A DNA stretch of 12,054 bases, taken from NCBI GenBank assembly GCA_002387735.1, contig DGKJ01000013.1, forward strand, positions 6,671-18,724, given 5' to 3'. Source of the DNA: Bacteriovoracaceae bacterium UBA4573. Its GTDB lineage: Bacteria; Bdellovibrionota; UBA1018; UBA923. A program made the position numbers and the translations under genes. The notes under the pieces are model-generated. The model was not told the DNA's origin and made no database searches. It saw nothing but the letters and a program-made list of their open reading frames with translations. Shown here in pieces: positions 1 to 6,702 of the stretch. The stretch's first letter is position 1. Every line of letters begins with the position of its first letter.

Positions 1-372
1 ACCGTCACGATCTAAGTCCCCCGCCGTTACGCCAACGGGAGTTTGAGCCATCGCATACGACACTACGGCAGCAAAGCCGCCACTGCCGTCGCCAGCTGCG
101 TATAGGACCGCATCGGTGGTCTGACTAACAAATACGACATCGACATCGCCGTCTTGGTCAAAATCACCAGTGGCTGCCTGCAATCCGCGCAAACCAGCAG
201 CCGAAATTGTGAGGCTAGGACTACTTCCGCCTCCACCACCGCCGCTATCACTCACCGATGTTGCTGCCGCCGTTAACACTGGTAAAGTACGCAGCAATTT
301 GGGCGAGCAACCACCAGCGAGTATTCCCGCTAGTGAAAGCACAAAACAATAAACCCAAATTACAAAGCGAAT
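1..372 (-). CDS. FG-GAP/VCBS-repeat lipoprotein, N-terminal part (3' end beyond window)
   Basis: The frame is open from about position 372 to the left edge, giving the first 124 residues of a longer protein. The N-terminus reads as a lipoprotein signal: Arg2, a hydrophobic stretch, then the lipobox LAGGC with the lipidated Cys at residue 22 (codon 307-309). A linker with six Gly follows at residues 44-49. Next come Asp-rich segments typical of FG-GAP/VCBS beta-propeller blades: DFDQDGDVD at residues 70-78, and the beginning of another, GDLDRDG, at the edge. Such proteins are usually surface or outer-membrane beta-propellers with Ca-binding loops. The start is odd. No ATG, GTG or TTG gives a good signal peptide: the only standard codon, GTG at 340-342, leaves 11 residues without positive charge before Cys. 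I therefore take ATT at 370-372, directly after a G9 tract and one T. A sequencing error here, or length variation in the tract, is an alternative. The family call is firm and the start is uncertain. Confidence 0.72.
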   Translation of the reverse strand, partial: MRFVIWVYCFVLSLAGILAGGCSPKLLRTLPVLTAAATSVSDSGGGGGGSSPSLTISAAGLRGLQAATGDFDQDGDVDVVFVSQTTDAVLYAAGDGSGGFAAVVSYAMAQTPVGVTAGDLDRDG

Positions 373-373
373 A

Positions 374-382
374 CCCCCCCCC
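374..382 (-). repeat. G9 homopolymer just upstream of the lipoprotein start
   Basis: On the minus strand there are nine consecutive G residues, one T, then the ATT proposed as start codon. The run can act as a G-rich ribosome binding site. Runs of this length are also prone to slippage during replication and to sequencing error. An in-frame TAG lies immediately upstream (the TA before the run plus its first G), so changing the run length would not obviously bring in an upstream ATG in the lipoprotein frame. An effect on translation efficiency is more plausible than on/off frame switching. Confidence 0.55.
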
Positions 383-389
383 TAATCTG

Positions 390-449
390 GGATTCCCCGC
401 TATAGACTAATTCTAGCAGAATCCGCCCCTATAGACCAGGCGGGAATCC
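390..449. promoter_or_regulatory. Nested 60-bp dyad, possible operator over an extended -10
   Basis: Three nested pairs share one centre. The outer arms are GGATTCCCCGC at 390-400 and GCGGGAATCC at 440-449 (one bulged C). Inside are two copies of CTATAGAC, at 400-407 and 429-436, whose CTATAG core is self-complementary. The innermost pair is ATTCT 410-414 and AGAAT 418-422 around AGC. On the minus strand the centre reads TGCTAGAAT (418 to 410), which resembles an extended -10 element. That would place a start of transcription near 403, about 30 bases before the lipoprotein start codon. No good -35 is visible. Neither strand has a T run directly after the dyad, so it does not look like an intrinsic terminator. 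The symmetry is seen directly; the operator/promoter role is inferred. Confidence 0.4.
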
Positions 450-525
450 ATAAAAAAAACAATAATATCAATATGTTAATGTTAAATTTAATAAAAATTT
501 ACAATTTAAACTTCTAAAATTTGAC
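450..525. other. AT-rich intergenic stretch
   Basis: This segment separates the end of the 526-1119 gene from the dyad and lipoprotein start. It is very AT-rich and contains an A8 run at 453-460 (T8 on the minus strand). It also has a weak AT-only imperfect hairpin downstream of the 526-1119 stop codon. That could contribute to termination of the minus-strand operon, but it is too weak to call as a terminator. I see no coding potential here. Confidence 0.4.
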
Positions 526-1119
526 TCACCGAAAAGTGTTTTCAAATAGCCTTCGTAGTTGTTCGAGCTGACTGCGATGACGGCGTTCGGAGAGCACCGT
601 CGAATCGCCTTCTAAAAGGGCCAACTCACTACGCACTAACTCGTACACTGCCACTGAAGTTACGCCCCGAATCTGAGGGTGGAGCGCCAAGAAATCTTCG
701 AGTAATCTCATCTTTAATTCGACGGGAACTCGCCGCACCGACCACGCTTCGAACTGCCGTTGCACTTCGCCGATGTTTGCTGAATTCATATTCGCGATCT
801 GAACATGAAGATCACTTGCTTCGACGTAGGCCTGAGAATGCAGATCAATGTTCGCTTTGAGTTCAACTTTTGTTACGGTCGGCTGATGCTGAACATTTGC
901 TAGCTTTGACTTGCCCACCGCGTGAGATGCACCTCGTGCCAAGACGGCTTCGAGTCCCTTTGCCAGGTCCTTAGAAGATTTCGCCAAAGGTGCAATTTCA
1001 TGAGCGGCGCTGGAAGTGGAAATCAAGGCCCCCATCCACAACAATGAAACGATCGAATACACCAGTCCCGCTAAGCCAACAAAAGAAACTATTATTAAAA
1101 CAGCTTCGCGACGAATCAT
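526..1119 (-). CDS. Membrane-anchored protein of unknown function
   Basis: This 197-residue protein matches no family I recognise. It starts with MIRRE, which puts positive charge before a hydrophobic segment at about residues 7-32. That fits a single N-terminal membrane anchor with the rest outside the cytoplasm. The remainder is Ala-, Lys- and Arg-containing, rich in predicted helix, with no Cys after the anchor, and ends in a charged stretch with several Arg (about 175-197). The ATG lies only 4 bases after the stop codon of the RCC1 lipoprotein gene, with a short AAGAG just ahead of it. The two genes are probably co-transcribed and perhaps translationally coupled. A role alongside the RCC1 lipoprotein is inferred from position only. 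Confidence 0.7.
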   Translation of the reverse strand: MIRREAVLIIVSFVGLAGLVYSIVSLLWMGALISTSSAAHEIAPLAKSSKDLAKGLEAVLARGASHAVGKSKLANVQHQPTVTKVELKANIDLHSQAYVEASDLHVQIANMNSANIGEVQRQFEAWSVRRVPVELKMRLLEDFLALHPQIRGVTSVAVYELVRSELALLEGDSTVLSERRHRSQLEQLRRLFENTFR

Positions 1120-1123
1120 GCTC

Positions 1124-2593
1124 TTAGGCAGGACTTTCTTCGGGAGGCGGCGGATGTCGATTAATTCTATAAATAGGAACCGGAGTCGAATGTTCGTTCA
1201 CCGTTTCAAAGTCATCTTCCTGATAACCTGTTTGAGCGCTGTTGGATCGCCCCCAACACACCACTCGCCCATTCGAAAGAAGCGCACAGCTGTGGTCCTC
1301 ACCCAGTGAAATTTGACTGACATTTTCAAGCGCCGGTGCACCGTTGAGTCCTTCAACCACTCTCGGCACGTTGGAATGAGTAGGAACAACAACTTCAGAA
1401 ACACCGAGTGCAAGGTAATCGTTTCGGCCCCAACATTTTACAGTTCGATTAACGCCAACGATTGCGCAACTATGATATGCGCCCGCTCCAAGACTTCGAA
1501 CATCCGCCAAAGGGCCGGGCCCGTCATAGACACGTTGAGCACTCGCCACACGCGCAGTGGTCGCCGGTATTAGCGATCCTAAATTGGAAAAGGCATTGTA
1601 ACCCCAGCAAAAAAGCGCGCCGCCCGAATTCACTCCACAGGAATGATAGTTGCGAGATCTTGCCTCAGTCACTGCTGTAAACGGCGGAAAACTATTGTGC
1701 GAATCCGCGATAACAACTGCTGCAGGAGTAGACGATGCAGTCGTTGAGGTGGAATTGTTGCCACGCTCACCGAAAACATTCGATCCAAAACAGGACACGC
1801 CGCCCGTGACGGCATAAACGACACAAGTGTGAGTCGTTCCCGCAAACACTTGCGCAACGTTGTCGATCACTGCGTTCGTCGGTCCCGTGGTAACAGCGCG
1901 TGCGTAATACACCTTGGGGTCAGAGCCGTTACCGATTTGGTAAGAAGTATTTTTACCCCAACAATAAAGACGTCTAGCAGCCCCGACGATCGCGCAGGAA
2001 TGATAAGCCCCCAGCGCCACGGAAGTAGCTTCTGTTAAGTCAGTCGTAGAATTAATTTTTACGAATCGCCCGTAGCGATCACTCAGCGTGGTTAGACCAT
2101 TTCCAAGTTGTCCGTCACTATTGTAGCCCCAACAAACGACCCGACCATTTTGCACTCCACACGCGTGGCCATAACCCGCGGCTAACGAAGAGGGCTCATA
2201 AAACTTGGTTGGAAAAATCTGGCCCTGAGATGACCAATAATAGATTGGATTAGGCGCCCGAACTACGGGCTCGGATGCCGCGGTTCCAGCCTGCTGGTAG
2301 GTGTTCTGCCCCCAACAAGAAACACCACTCTCCTGCCCCGATAAACGGTAGGCAGCACAAGTGAAATGTCCACCAGCTGCGACAATTGTGGCGCCCTCAA
2401 AAATCCCAGTCCCGTTGGGCGAAGGACTCGGGACCGCACCCGGTCCTGTACTCCCTGAAGGACCTGACACTACGGCTCCAGAAGTGGACGCGCCACCAGC
2501 TATCTTCCAATTCGGTGCGCCACCGCCGCCGCCTGGATTAAGACAACCTGTAAGTACCGAAGATAAAAGGAGAAAACTAAATCTCATGAACAT
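1124..2593 (-). CDS. RCC1-repeat lipoprotein, seven-bladed propeller with paired cysteines
   Basis: This 489-residue lipoprotein has a short signal (MFMRFSFLLLSSVLTGC) with lipidated Cys17. A Gly/Pro/Ser-rich linker follows to about residue 65, then seven RCC1-type repeats. Each repeat has a first Cys in a G-x-x-H-x-C-like context and a second in V-x-CWG or a close variant. The pairs are at about 79/93, 145/154, 200/211, 257/268, 319/329, 376/387 and 436/446. Seven repeats fit one closed RCC1 beta-propeller, and one Cys pair per blade suggests a disulfide in each, as expected outside the cytoplasm. RCC1 propellers generally bind proteins; no partner is evident. The ATG at 2591-2593 is preferred over the upstream GTG (2603-2605) because GGGGGTGATC lies just before it. 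The ATG at 2585-2587 is also possible. The extreme C-terminus is Pro/Glu-rich. Function beyond binding is unknown. Confidence 0.88.
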   Translation of the reverse strand: MFMRFSFLLLSSVLTGCLNPGGGGGAPNWKIAGGASTSGAVVSGPSGSTGPGAVPSPSPNGTGIFEGATIVAAGGHFTCAAYRLSGQESGVSCWGQNTYQQAGTAASEPVVRAPNPIYYWSSQGQIFPTKFYEPSSLAAGYGHACGVQNGRVVCWGYNSDGQLGNGLTTLSDRYGRFVKINSTTDLTEATSVALGAYHSCAIVGAARRLYCWGKNTSYQIGNGSDPKVYYARAVTTGPTNAVIDNVAQVFAGTTHTCVVYAVTGGVSCFGSNVFGERGNNSTSTTASSTPAAVVIADSHNSFPPFTAVTEARSRNYHSCGVNSGGALFCWGYNAFSNLGSLIPATTARVASAQRVYDGPGPLADVRSLGAGAYHSCAIVGVNRTVKCWGRNDYLALGVSEVVVPTHSNVPRVVEGLNGAPALENVSQISLGEDHSCALLSNGRVVCWGRSNSAQTGYQEDDFETVNEHSTPVPIYRINRHPPPPEESPA

Positions 2594-2661
2594 GATCACC
2601 CCCACAGCAATCGCTACCGCTCAGTGTACCACAATTGCATATTTTTAGCTTAAAGTGGGGG

Positions 2662-3408
2662 TTACTGGGGTTTCCGAACTCGGAGTACTGCGTGAGCACC
2701 CAACGTTAGCTCAGCGGCGACAAGGGCTTGGTCAAGCGTCTGAGAGTCGATCGCATGCCCCGGCAACATGTGGTTAAACACATTGATCACATCTGCTGCC
2801 GCCCAGGATTTGAAGTCTTGAAAACTTTCAATCGGATGCGTTTGCCCGACTTCTATCTGACTTCGCCCCGTGCCTTGGTACCAACTCATATAAAGATTTT
2901 TTTGGGGATTGGCGAACACGACCATTTGTTTTGAAGCGGCAGACCGTAGGTTGTCTGAAAAATCCCCACTCAAGGTTTGGGCATTTCGAATAAATTGAGT
3001 ACGAGAAATTTCCGACGTCGTAAACGCTTCAATCGAAATAGCGTAACCCTCGTTTTTGGTGTTTGGATCAACCACCCATTGGATTTCAAGATCCACACCC
3101 TCGCGCATTCTACGCTCAAACGTCACGTTACTGCGATAACTACTAAGCACTGCGATCGAAGAGAGCTCTTCGGAAGGGATCGGAGCGTCGACACTACGAC
3201 CCGTCAACCAGGTATAACCCCCTGGGCGGGTTCCCTCGGATAAATGATAAACGGACTTGCCTTGAAAACAAGACGCAGCAGGGTGATTGCACGGAACTTC
3301 CATCGCCTGCAAAAGCAGACTAGTGCACCCTCGCTCCGGCTTCTTTTCCACAACTCCAAACGCCAAAGGCGTTGCGAAAATAAAAAGCAGGGGCCAGAAT
3401 TTTGCCAT
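2662..3408 (-). CDS. Secreted protein of unknown function
   Basis: The product has 248 residues. The first 18 (MAKFWPLLFIFATPLAFG) form a Sec-type signal peptide with likely cleavage near residue 18. Three Cys sit close together in the mature N-terminus (28, 40, 47), and the rest has none. The body alternates short hydrophobic strands with polar turns and has several aromatic residues, consistent with a mostly beta, periplasmic fold. I recognise no enzyme motif. It lies 50 bases downstream of the NADAR gene and 68 bases upstream of the RCC1 lipoprotein, in the same direction, so it is probably in the same transcription unit as at least the NADAR gene. No convincing ribosome binding site precedes the ATG. 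Confidence 0.75.
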   Translation of the reverse strand: MAKFWPLLFIFATPLAFGVVEKKPERGCTSLLLQAMEVPCNHPAASCFQGKSVYHLSEGTRPGGYTWLTGRSVDAPIPSEELSSIAVLSSYRSNVTFERRMREGVDLEIQWVVDPNTKNEGYAISIEAFTTSEISRTQFIRNAQTLSGDFSDNLRSAASKQMVVFANPQKNLYMSWYQGTGRSQIEVGQTHPIESFQDFKSWAAADVINVFNHMLPGHAIDSQTLDQALVAAELTLGAHAVLRVRKPQ

Positions 3409-3458
3409 AAAGCGGGCTTTTAGCGCGTCGCATTGAAAAGATCAAGTTGCGGAACTGC

Positions 3459-4817
3459 TTAACGATACGGGGACGTCCAAAAAGCGGGGAATTTATTCTC
3501 CCGCAGTTCTTTTCGAACCTGAACCAACAGTTTTCCCAGCATGTTCCGGCCGCTGCCGTCGCCCCCATCACCCCAGTAGCTATCGTGGCTCGTGTGTTCC
3601 ACAAGACTTGCTTCACTAGTACTGAGTAATAGATCACTTAAATAGTCATGCTGCGAAAACTTCGCACGCAACGCGGTTAGCATGACTTGATCTTTTACCT
3701 GTTCCCAATCACTTCGGAGCGGCAACGTGCGATCACGTCCAAGGTCCGCAGCCTCGCGGGGACCCGCGGCGTGCCGTACCCGTTCCTCGTACGCAGTGCC
3801 GGCAAACTTTTTGGCCTGAAAATAATGTTCCGTAGTTGGCCACACTTTCCCCTCCAACACGATGGGATAGCGAGCAAAATTGGAAAACTCCCCATAGGGC
3901 TGATTGAGAGAATAAAAATGTACGACCGATTCGTCGTCATAATGTTCGACCGAGGTTTGGTACCAATCCGAATTCGGTCGAACACTGGGAACCTCGACGC
4001 CACTGAAATCAGCGTGGGATGCTGACACTATTTTAAGTACTGACGCCATTTTTTCGGCAGATGAAACGTCTTTTGAGTAAAGAATTAGGTCTCGGTTGAA
4101 TCCTTCCAACACACCCAAGTCGTAGCGAACGCGTAAATCTGGAACGCGTAGAGCCTTGACGAACTGCTCCCACACTTCCTTTGCTTGGGCGACCGACCCA
4201 AACAGGTCTTCGCGTTCAAACATGCGCTGGGCGAAACTATCCGATGAAAAAACATTGAGCTGCCCATCGACAACAAACTTCACCTGATTTTCCGAAATTG
4301 CGACCACCAAATATTGATCGGACGCGCTTAATAACATGGACTCCAACACCAAACGAATTTCGGCTAAGAGTTCTTGGACGGTATTCTCTAGATGGGTCGT
4401 AGGGGGGGCCTCGACGGCCAACTCCAACTCCAAATCCTGATCTCGGTAGGAGACTTCGCGGGACCGCGAAGGCGAAAACAGGTCAAACAATTTAGCGGAA
4501 GTCGATGCAACAGCATAAAAAGAAAGCGCGGGAACATAGGCAATCGCCTTTCCAATTCGCTCCGCAGATTCGGGCCATCGCCTTGGATCTAACAGGCCAA
4601 GAACAACGTTACATCCGGCATCGAGAGCTTGTTTTCCGAGTTTGCGCCCTTCGCGCACGAATGGAGAAATCGAAAGATTACGCTGAGTCTGAGACGTTAG
4701 CGCCGCACTGACCTGTTTGGCCATCGGACGCAGATCGTTCGGGGCTGCTATTGAGTGACTCGTGGCGCCCATCAAAAGGGCTATTCCAAAACTCAAGGAC
4801 ACTACGATTTTTTTCAT
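3459..4817 (-). CDS. Exported NADAR-domain protein with novel N-terminal region
   Basis: The ATG at 4815-4817 gives 452 residues beginning MKKIVVSLSFGIALLMGATS, a typical Sec signal peptide with likely cleavage after about residue 24-25 (AxA-like SIAA). A GTG nine bases upstream is the alternative start. Residues about 25-295 match nothing I know and contain one fairly hydrophobic stretch at 88-105. Residues about 296-440 form a complete NADAR (YbiA/DUF1768) domain: YGEFSNF, WPTTEHYFQA, KF, GR, the RSDW-x4-K-x2-VM segment, KFSQ, the Asp-Ser-Tyr-Trp-Gly segment, and the Gly-Arg-Asn-Met-Leu-Gly motif. NADAR proteins are N-glycosidases, known on riboflavin-pathway intermediates (YbiA) and on ADP-ribosylated guanine in DarT-NADAR toxin systems. 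Those are normally cytoplasmic, so export is unusual. The gene sits 33 bases after the Cys-rich lipoprotein gene and 50 before the next secreted protein. The domain call is firm; the substrate is unknown. Confidence 0.87.
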   Translation of the reverse strand: MKKIVVSLSFGIALLMGATSHSIAAPNDLRPMAKQVSAALTSQTQRNLSISPFVREGRKLGKQALDAGCNVVLGLLDPRRWPESAERIGKAIAYVPALSFYAVASTSAKLFDLFSPSRSREVSYRDQDLELELAVEAPPTTHLENTVQELLAEIRLVLESMLLSASDQYLVVAISENQVKFVVDGQLNVFSSDSFAQRMFEREDLFGSVAQAKEVWEQFVKALRVPDLRVRYDLGVLEGFNRDLILYSKDVSSAEKMASVLKIVSASHADFSGVEVPSVRPNSDWYQTSVEHYDDESVVHFYSLNQPYGEFSNFARYPIVLEGKVWPTTEHYFQAKKFAGTAYEERVRHAAGPREAADLGRDRTLPLRSDWEQVKDQVMLTALRAKFSQHDYLSDLLLSTSEASLVEHTSHDSYWGDGGDGSGRNMLGKLLVQVRKELRENKFPAFWTSPYR

Positions 4818-4850
4818 CGCGCCCACTTAGCATATTTTGACGCTATGCAT

Positions 4851-5444
4851 CTACTGGTTTCGCTGACACTCCACCTCGTCACAATGCATGGCGTGATTGT
4901 GTTTTTTGCACTCGTTCATCACGTTGCGGCGAGCCTCAAGCTCGGTCGGTCCAAAGGCTTCGTATTCTTTCGTGAAAATAGAAATCGTGCAAAAATAATT
5001 TTTCGCGTAATAAACACCCGCGCCGGTAGACTGATTGCCACCAATGTTAATATTCACGTTAGTGTTAGCGTCTCGAGACTGCCGTGCTGCTTCTTCGCGT
5101 TCTCGTTTTTCACGTTCCGCCTGTTCCGCTGCCCAAGCTTTTTCAATTTTTTCCCGACGCTCGAGGAGTTCTTTTTTCCCCACCTCATAACCGGCCTTGT
5201 ATCCGCTGAAAGTAGCCTCCCGCAAGTCTTCCCGACAACGATGAGTAAACGCAGTGTCCATGGCGAGATCATCGAGCCCGTCGTTATAGCCCGCTTCGTA
5301 GCCGGCGTTCTTGTTGCAGGTATCGGGATCGAACGTTCGATTGCGTTTTTCAGGAGCACTGGCGCAGCTCGCCAACAATCCCGCCCACAAACCTAATCCG
5401 ACGACGAGCCTACTCGAGGAGAACATTTTAAACCGCTGTGACAT
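4851..5444 (-). CDS. Cys-rich lipoprotein with duplicated Gly-Tyr motif and coiled coil
   Basis: The product has 197 residues. Residues 1-27 are a lipoprotein signal ending LLASC, with Cys27 as the lipidation site. Two similar motifs follow: AGYEAGYNDGLDD (about 47-59) and SGYKAGYEVGKKE (about 80-92). They resemble the Gly-Tyr-x2-Gly repeats of small envelope lipoproteins such as DUF2799-type proteins, which is a loose likeness only. A highly charged coiled coil occupies about 90-124, then an Asn-rich patch (NTNVNINIGGN), then a C-terminal segment with four Cys (152, 179, 188, 193). With Cys43 and Cys70 this gives six mature Cys besides the lipidated one. The ATG at 5442-5444 is chosen because AAGGAACG lies about 10 bases before it; the in-frame ATG at 5460-5462 has no such site. 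The gene is divergent from uppP and heads the exported-protein run. Function unknown. Confidence 0.78.
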   Translation of the reverse strand: MSQRFKMFSSSRLVVGLGLWAGLLASCASAPEKRNRTFDPDTCNKNAGYEAGYNDGLDDLAMDTAFTHRCREDLREATFSGYKAGYEVGKKELLERREKIEKAWAAEQAEREKREREEAARQSRDANTNVNINIGGNQSTGAGVYYAKNYFCTISIFTKEYEAFGPTELEARRNVMNECKKHNHAMHCDEVECQRNQ

Positions 5445-5489
5445 GCGACACGTTCCTTTCATCTAAAATGAATGGTAGTTTTATCACAT

Positions 5490-6299
5490 ATGAACCAAAT
5501 TCAAGCAATCGTCCTGGGAATTGTCCAAGGTTTCACGGAGTTCCTGCCCATTTCGAGCTCGGCCCACCTCGTTTTGGTCCCCCATTTCTTTTATTGGCAA
5601 GACCCCGGATTGGCCTACGATGTAGCGCTCCACATGGGGACCTTGGCCGCCATTCTCGTTTTTTTTCACCGTGACTGGTTGCAAATTTCTAAGGACACCC
5701 TGGGGTTGTTGTCACAAAAGCGTCCCTCCTCCGAAGTCCAGATTCAACACCTCATCGTTGGATGCGTTCCCGCCGCAGTGGCCGGAGTGCTTCTAGGCGA
5801 GCATGCTGAAACGACTTTTCGCAACCCTTTGTTAATAGCATTCACCCTCGCCTCGTTTGGACTTTTGCTCTGGCATTTTGATCGCAACGGGCGCAAGCGA
5901 GATGGCTTGCAGGCGCTTACCCTTAAACACGCGGCCATCATTGGGTGCGCTCAGGCTTTCGCGATCATTCCAGGTGTATCGCGCTCCGGCGTGACCATCA
6001 CCGCGGCACTGGCTCTCGGACTCACACGCCCTGCTTCAGCTCGGTTTTCATTTTTGCTCTCGGCCCCAATCATTGCGGGAGCGGGAATGGTTAAATCAAA
6101 ACACATCCTCGAGGCCTATCGTTCGGCTCCGGAAATTGGATCCGCTATGTTGATTGGATTCGTAGCAAGTATGGTTTCAGGTCTAGCTGCCATCGGACTT
6201 TTGCAGGCGATCATTAAAAACCGCACGTTCGCGCCCTTTGTGGTCTACCGACTCGCGCTGGCGCTCGCCATCGCGCTATCGCCAATGTGGGCTTCTTAA
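5490..6299 (+). CDS. uppP: Undecaprenyl-diphosphate phosphatase (UppP/BacA family)
   Basis: This integral membrane enzyme dephosphorylates undecaprenyl diphosphate to undecaprenyl phosphate, recycling the lipid carrier for peptidoglycan and other envelope polymers. It is also known for bacitracin resistance. The 269-residue length is normal for the family. Both signature regions are intact: QGFTEFLPISSSAHL at residues 13-27, with Gln13/Glu17 forming the (E/Q)xxxE motif and His26, and PGVSRSGVT at 161-169, with the conserved Arg165. Several hydrophobic membrane segments lie between and after them. The ATG at 5490-5492 is preferred because the family start aligns with MNQIQAIVLG; an in-frame ATG at 5472 would add six atypical residues. 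A weak GGTAG lies about 11 bases upstream. A TAAAAT at 5464-5469 could be its -10 element, but no -35 is convincing. It converges with the IHF-like gene, with 22 bases between stop codons. Confidence 0.96.
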   Translation: MNQIQAIVLGIVQGFTEFLPISSSAHLVLVPHFFYWQDPGLAYDVALHMGTLAAILVFFHRDWLQISKDTLGLLSQKRPSSEVQIQHLIVGCVPAAVAGVLLGEHAETTFRNPLLIAFTLASFGLLLWHFDRNGRKRDGLQALTLKHAAIIGCAQAFAIIPGVSRSGVTITAALALGLTRPASARFSFLLSAPIIAGAGMVKSKHILEAYRSAPEIGSAMLIGFVASMVSGLAAIGLLQAIIKNRTFAPFVVYRLALALAIALSPMWAS

Positions 6300-6321
6300 C
6301 GGATTTACTTTCTTAGGACGA

Positions 6322-6666
6322 TCAACTTTCGTCGTCATCGTCGCCGTCATCGACTAACGGCTGCGGAGTGACACCAGGACGTGGGAAATTGTGCACATCC
6401 ACCAACTCTTTTAGCTCTTTTCCAACCTTGAAGAACGGAACCTTTTTAGGAGCGACTTCGACCACCGCGCCGGTTTTAGGATTTCTTCCCTTGTAGGAAT
6501 CGTAAGCCCGGTTCACGAAACTACCGAAACCACGAATTTCGATTCGTTCATCGCGTTTTAGAGCGTCGGACATGAGGTCAAACACTAGATTAATGATCGT
6601 CTCGGCCTGACGGTGTTGAACCTTAGCTTTATCGGCGATGACGTTCACGAGATCGGCTTTAGTCAT
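6322..6666 (-). CDS. HU/IHF family DNA-binding protein with acidic C-terminal tail
   Basis: This 114-residue nucleoid protein resembles IHF-beta. It starts MTKADLVNVIADKA, has the dimer core segment IEIRGFGSFV at about 42-51, and the DNA-intercalating beta-arm motif GRNPKTGAVVEVAP at about 60-73 with its conserved Pro. It then has VPFFKVGKELKE, which normally ends the fold near residue 90. About 20-25 extra residues follow, ending in the acidic tail VDDGDDDDES, which HU and IHF usually lack. CAGGAG lies about 8 bases before the ATG. It is 36 bases downstream of the RMD1-family gene and may be transcribed with it. Choosing between HU and IHF subunit from sequence alone is not safe; ihfB-like is my best guess. 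Confidence 0.93.
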   Translation of the reverse strand: MTKADLVNVIADKAKVQHRQAETIINLVFDLMSDALKRDERIEIRGFGSFVNRAYDSYKGRNPKTGAVVEVAPKKVPFFKVGKELKELVDVHNFPRPGVTPQPLVDDGDDDDES

Positions 6667-6702
6667 GAAAGTGTCTCCTGTTAGGCTGATTGTGACCTAA
6701 GT

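Noticed and set aside
390..449. Nested dyad as an intrinsic terminator
   Set aside because: Neither strand has a T run immediately after the outer arm; the T8 on the minus strand lies before the dyad, not after it.
4755..5396. A 213-codon open frame on the plus strand opposite the Cys-rich lipoprotein and the start of the NADAR gene
   Set aside because: It is antisense to two genes with clear signal peptides and domain features. Its translation is Phe/Arg-rich with no family likeness, as expected for a shadow frame.
5445..5489. A well-defined divergent promoter pair between the Cys-rich lipoprotein and uppP
   Set aside because: Only a TAAAAT at 5464-5469 is reasonable. No -35 at acceptable spacing on either strand, so I mention it under uppP and do not call a promoter.
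6300..6321. Terminator between the convergent uppP and IHF-like genes
   Set aside because: The 22-base gap has no GC-rich inverted repeat or T run.
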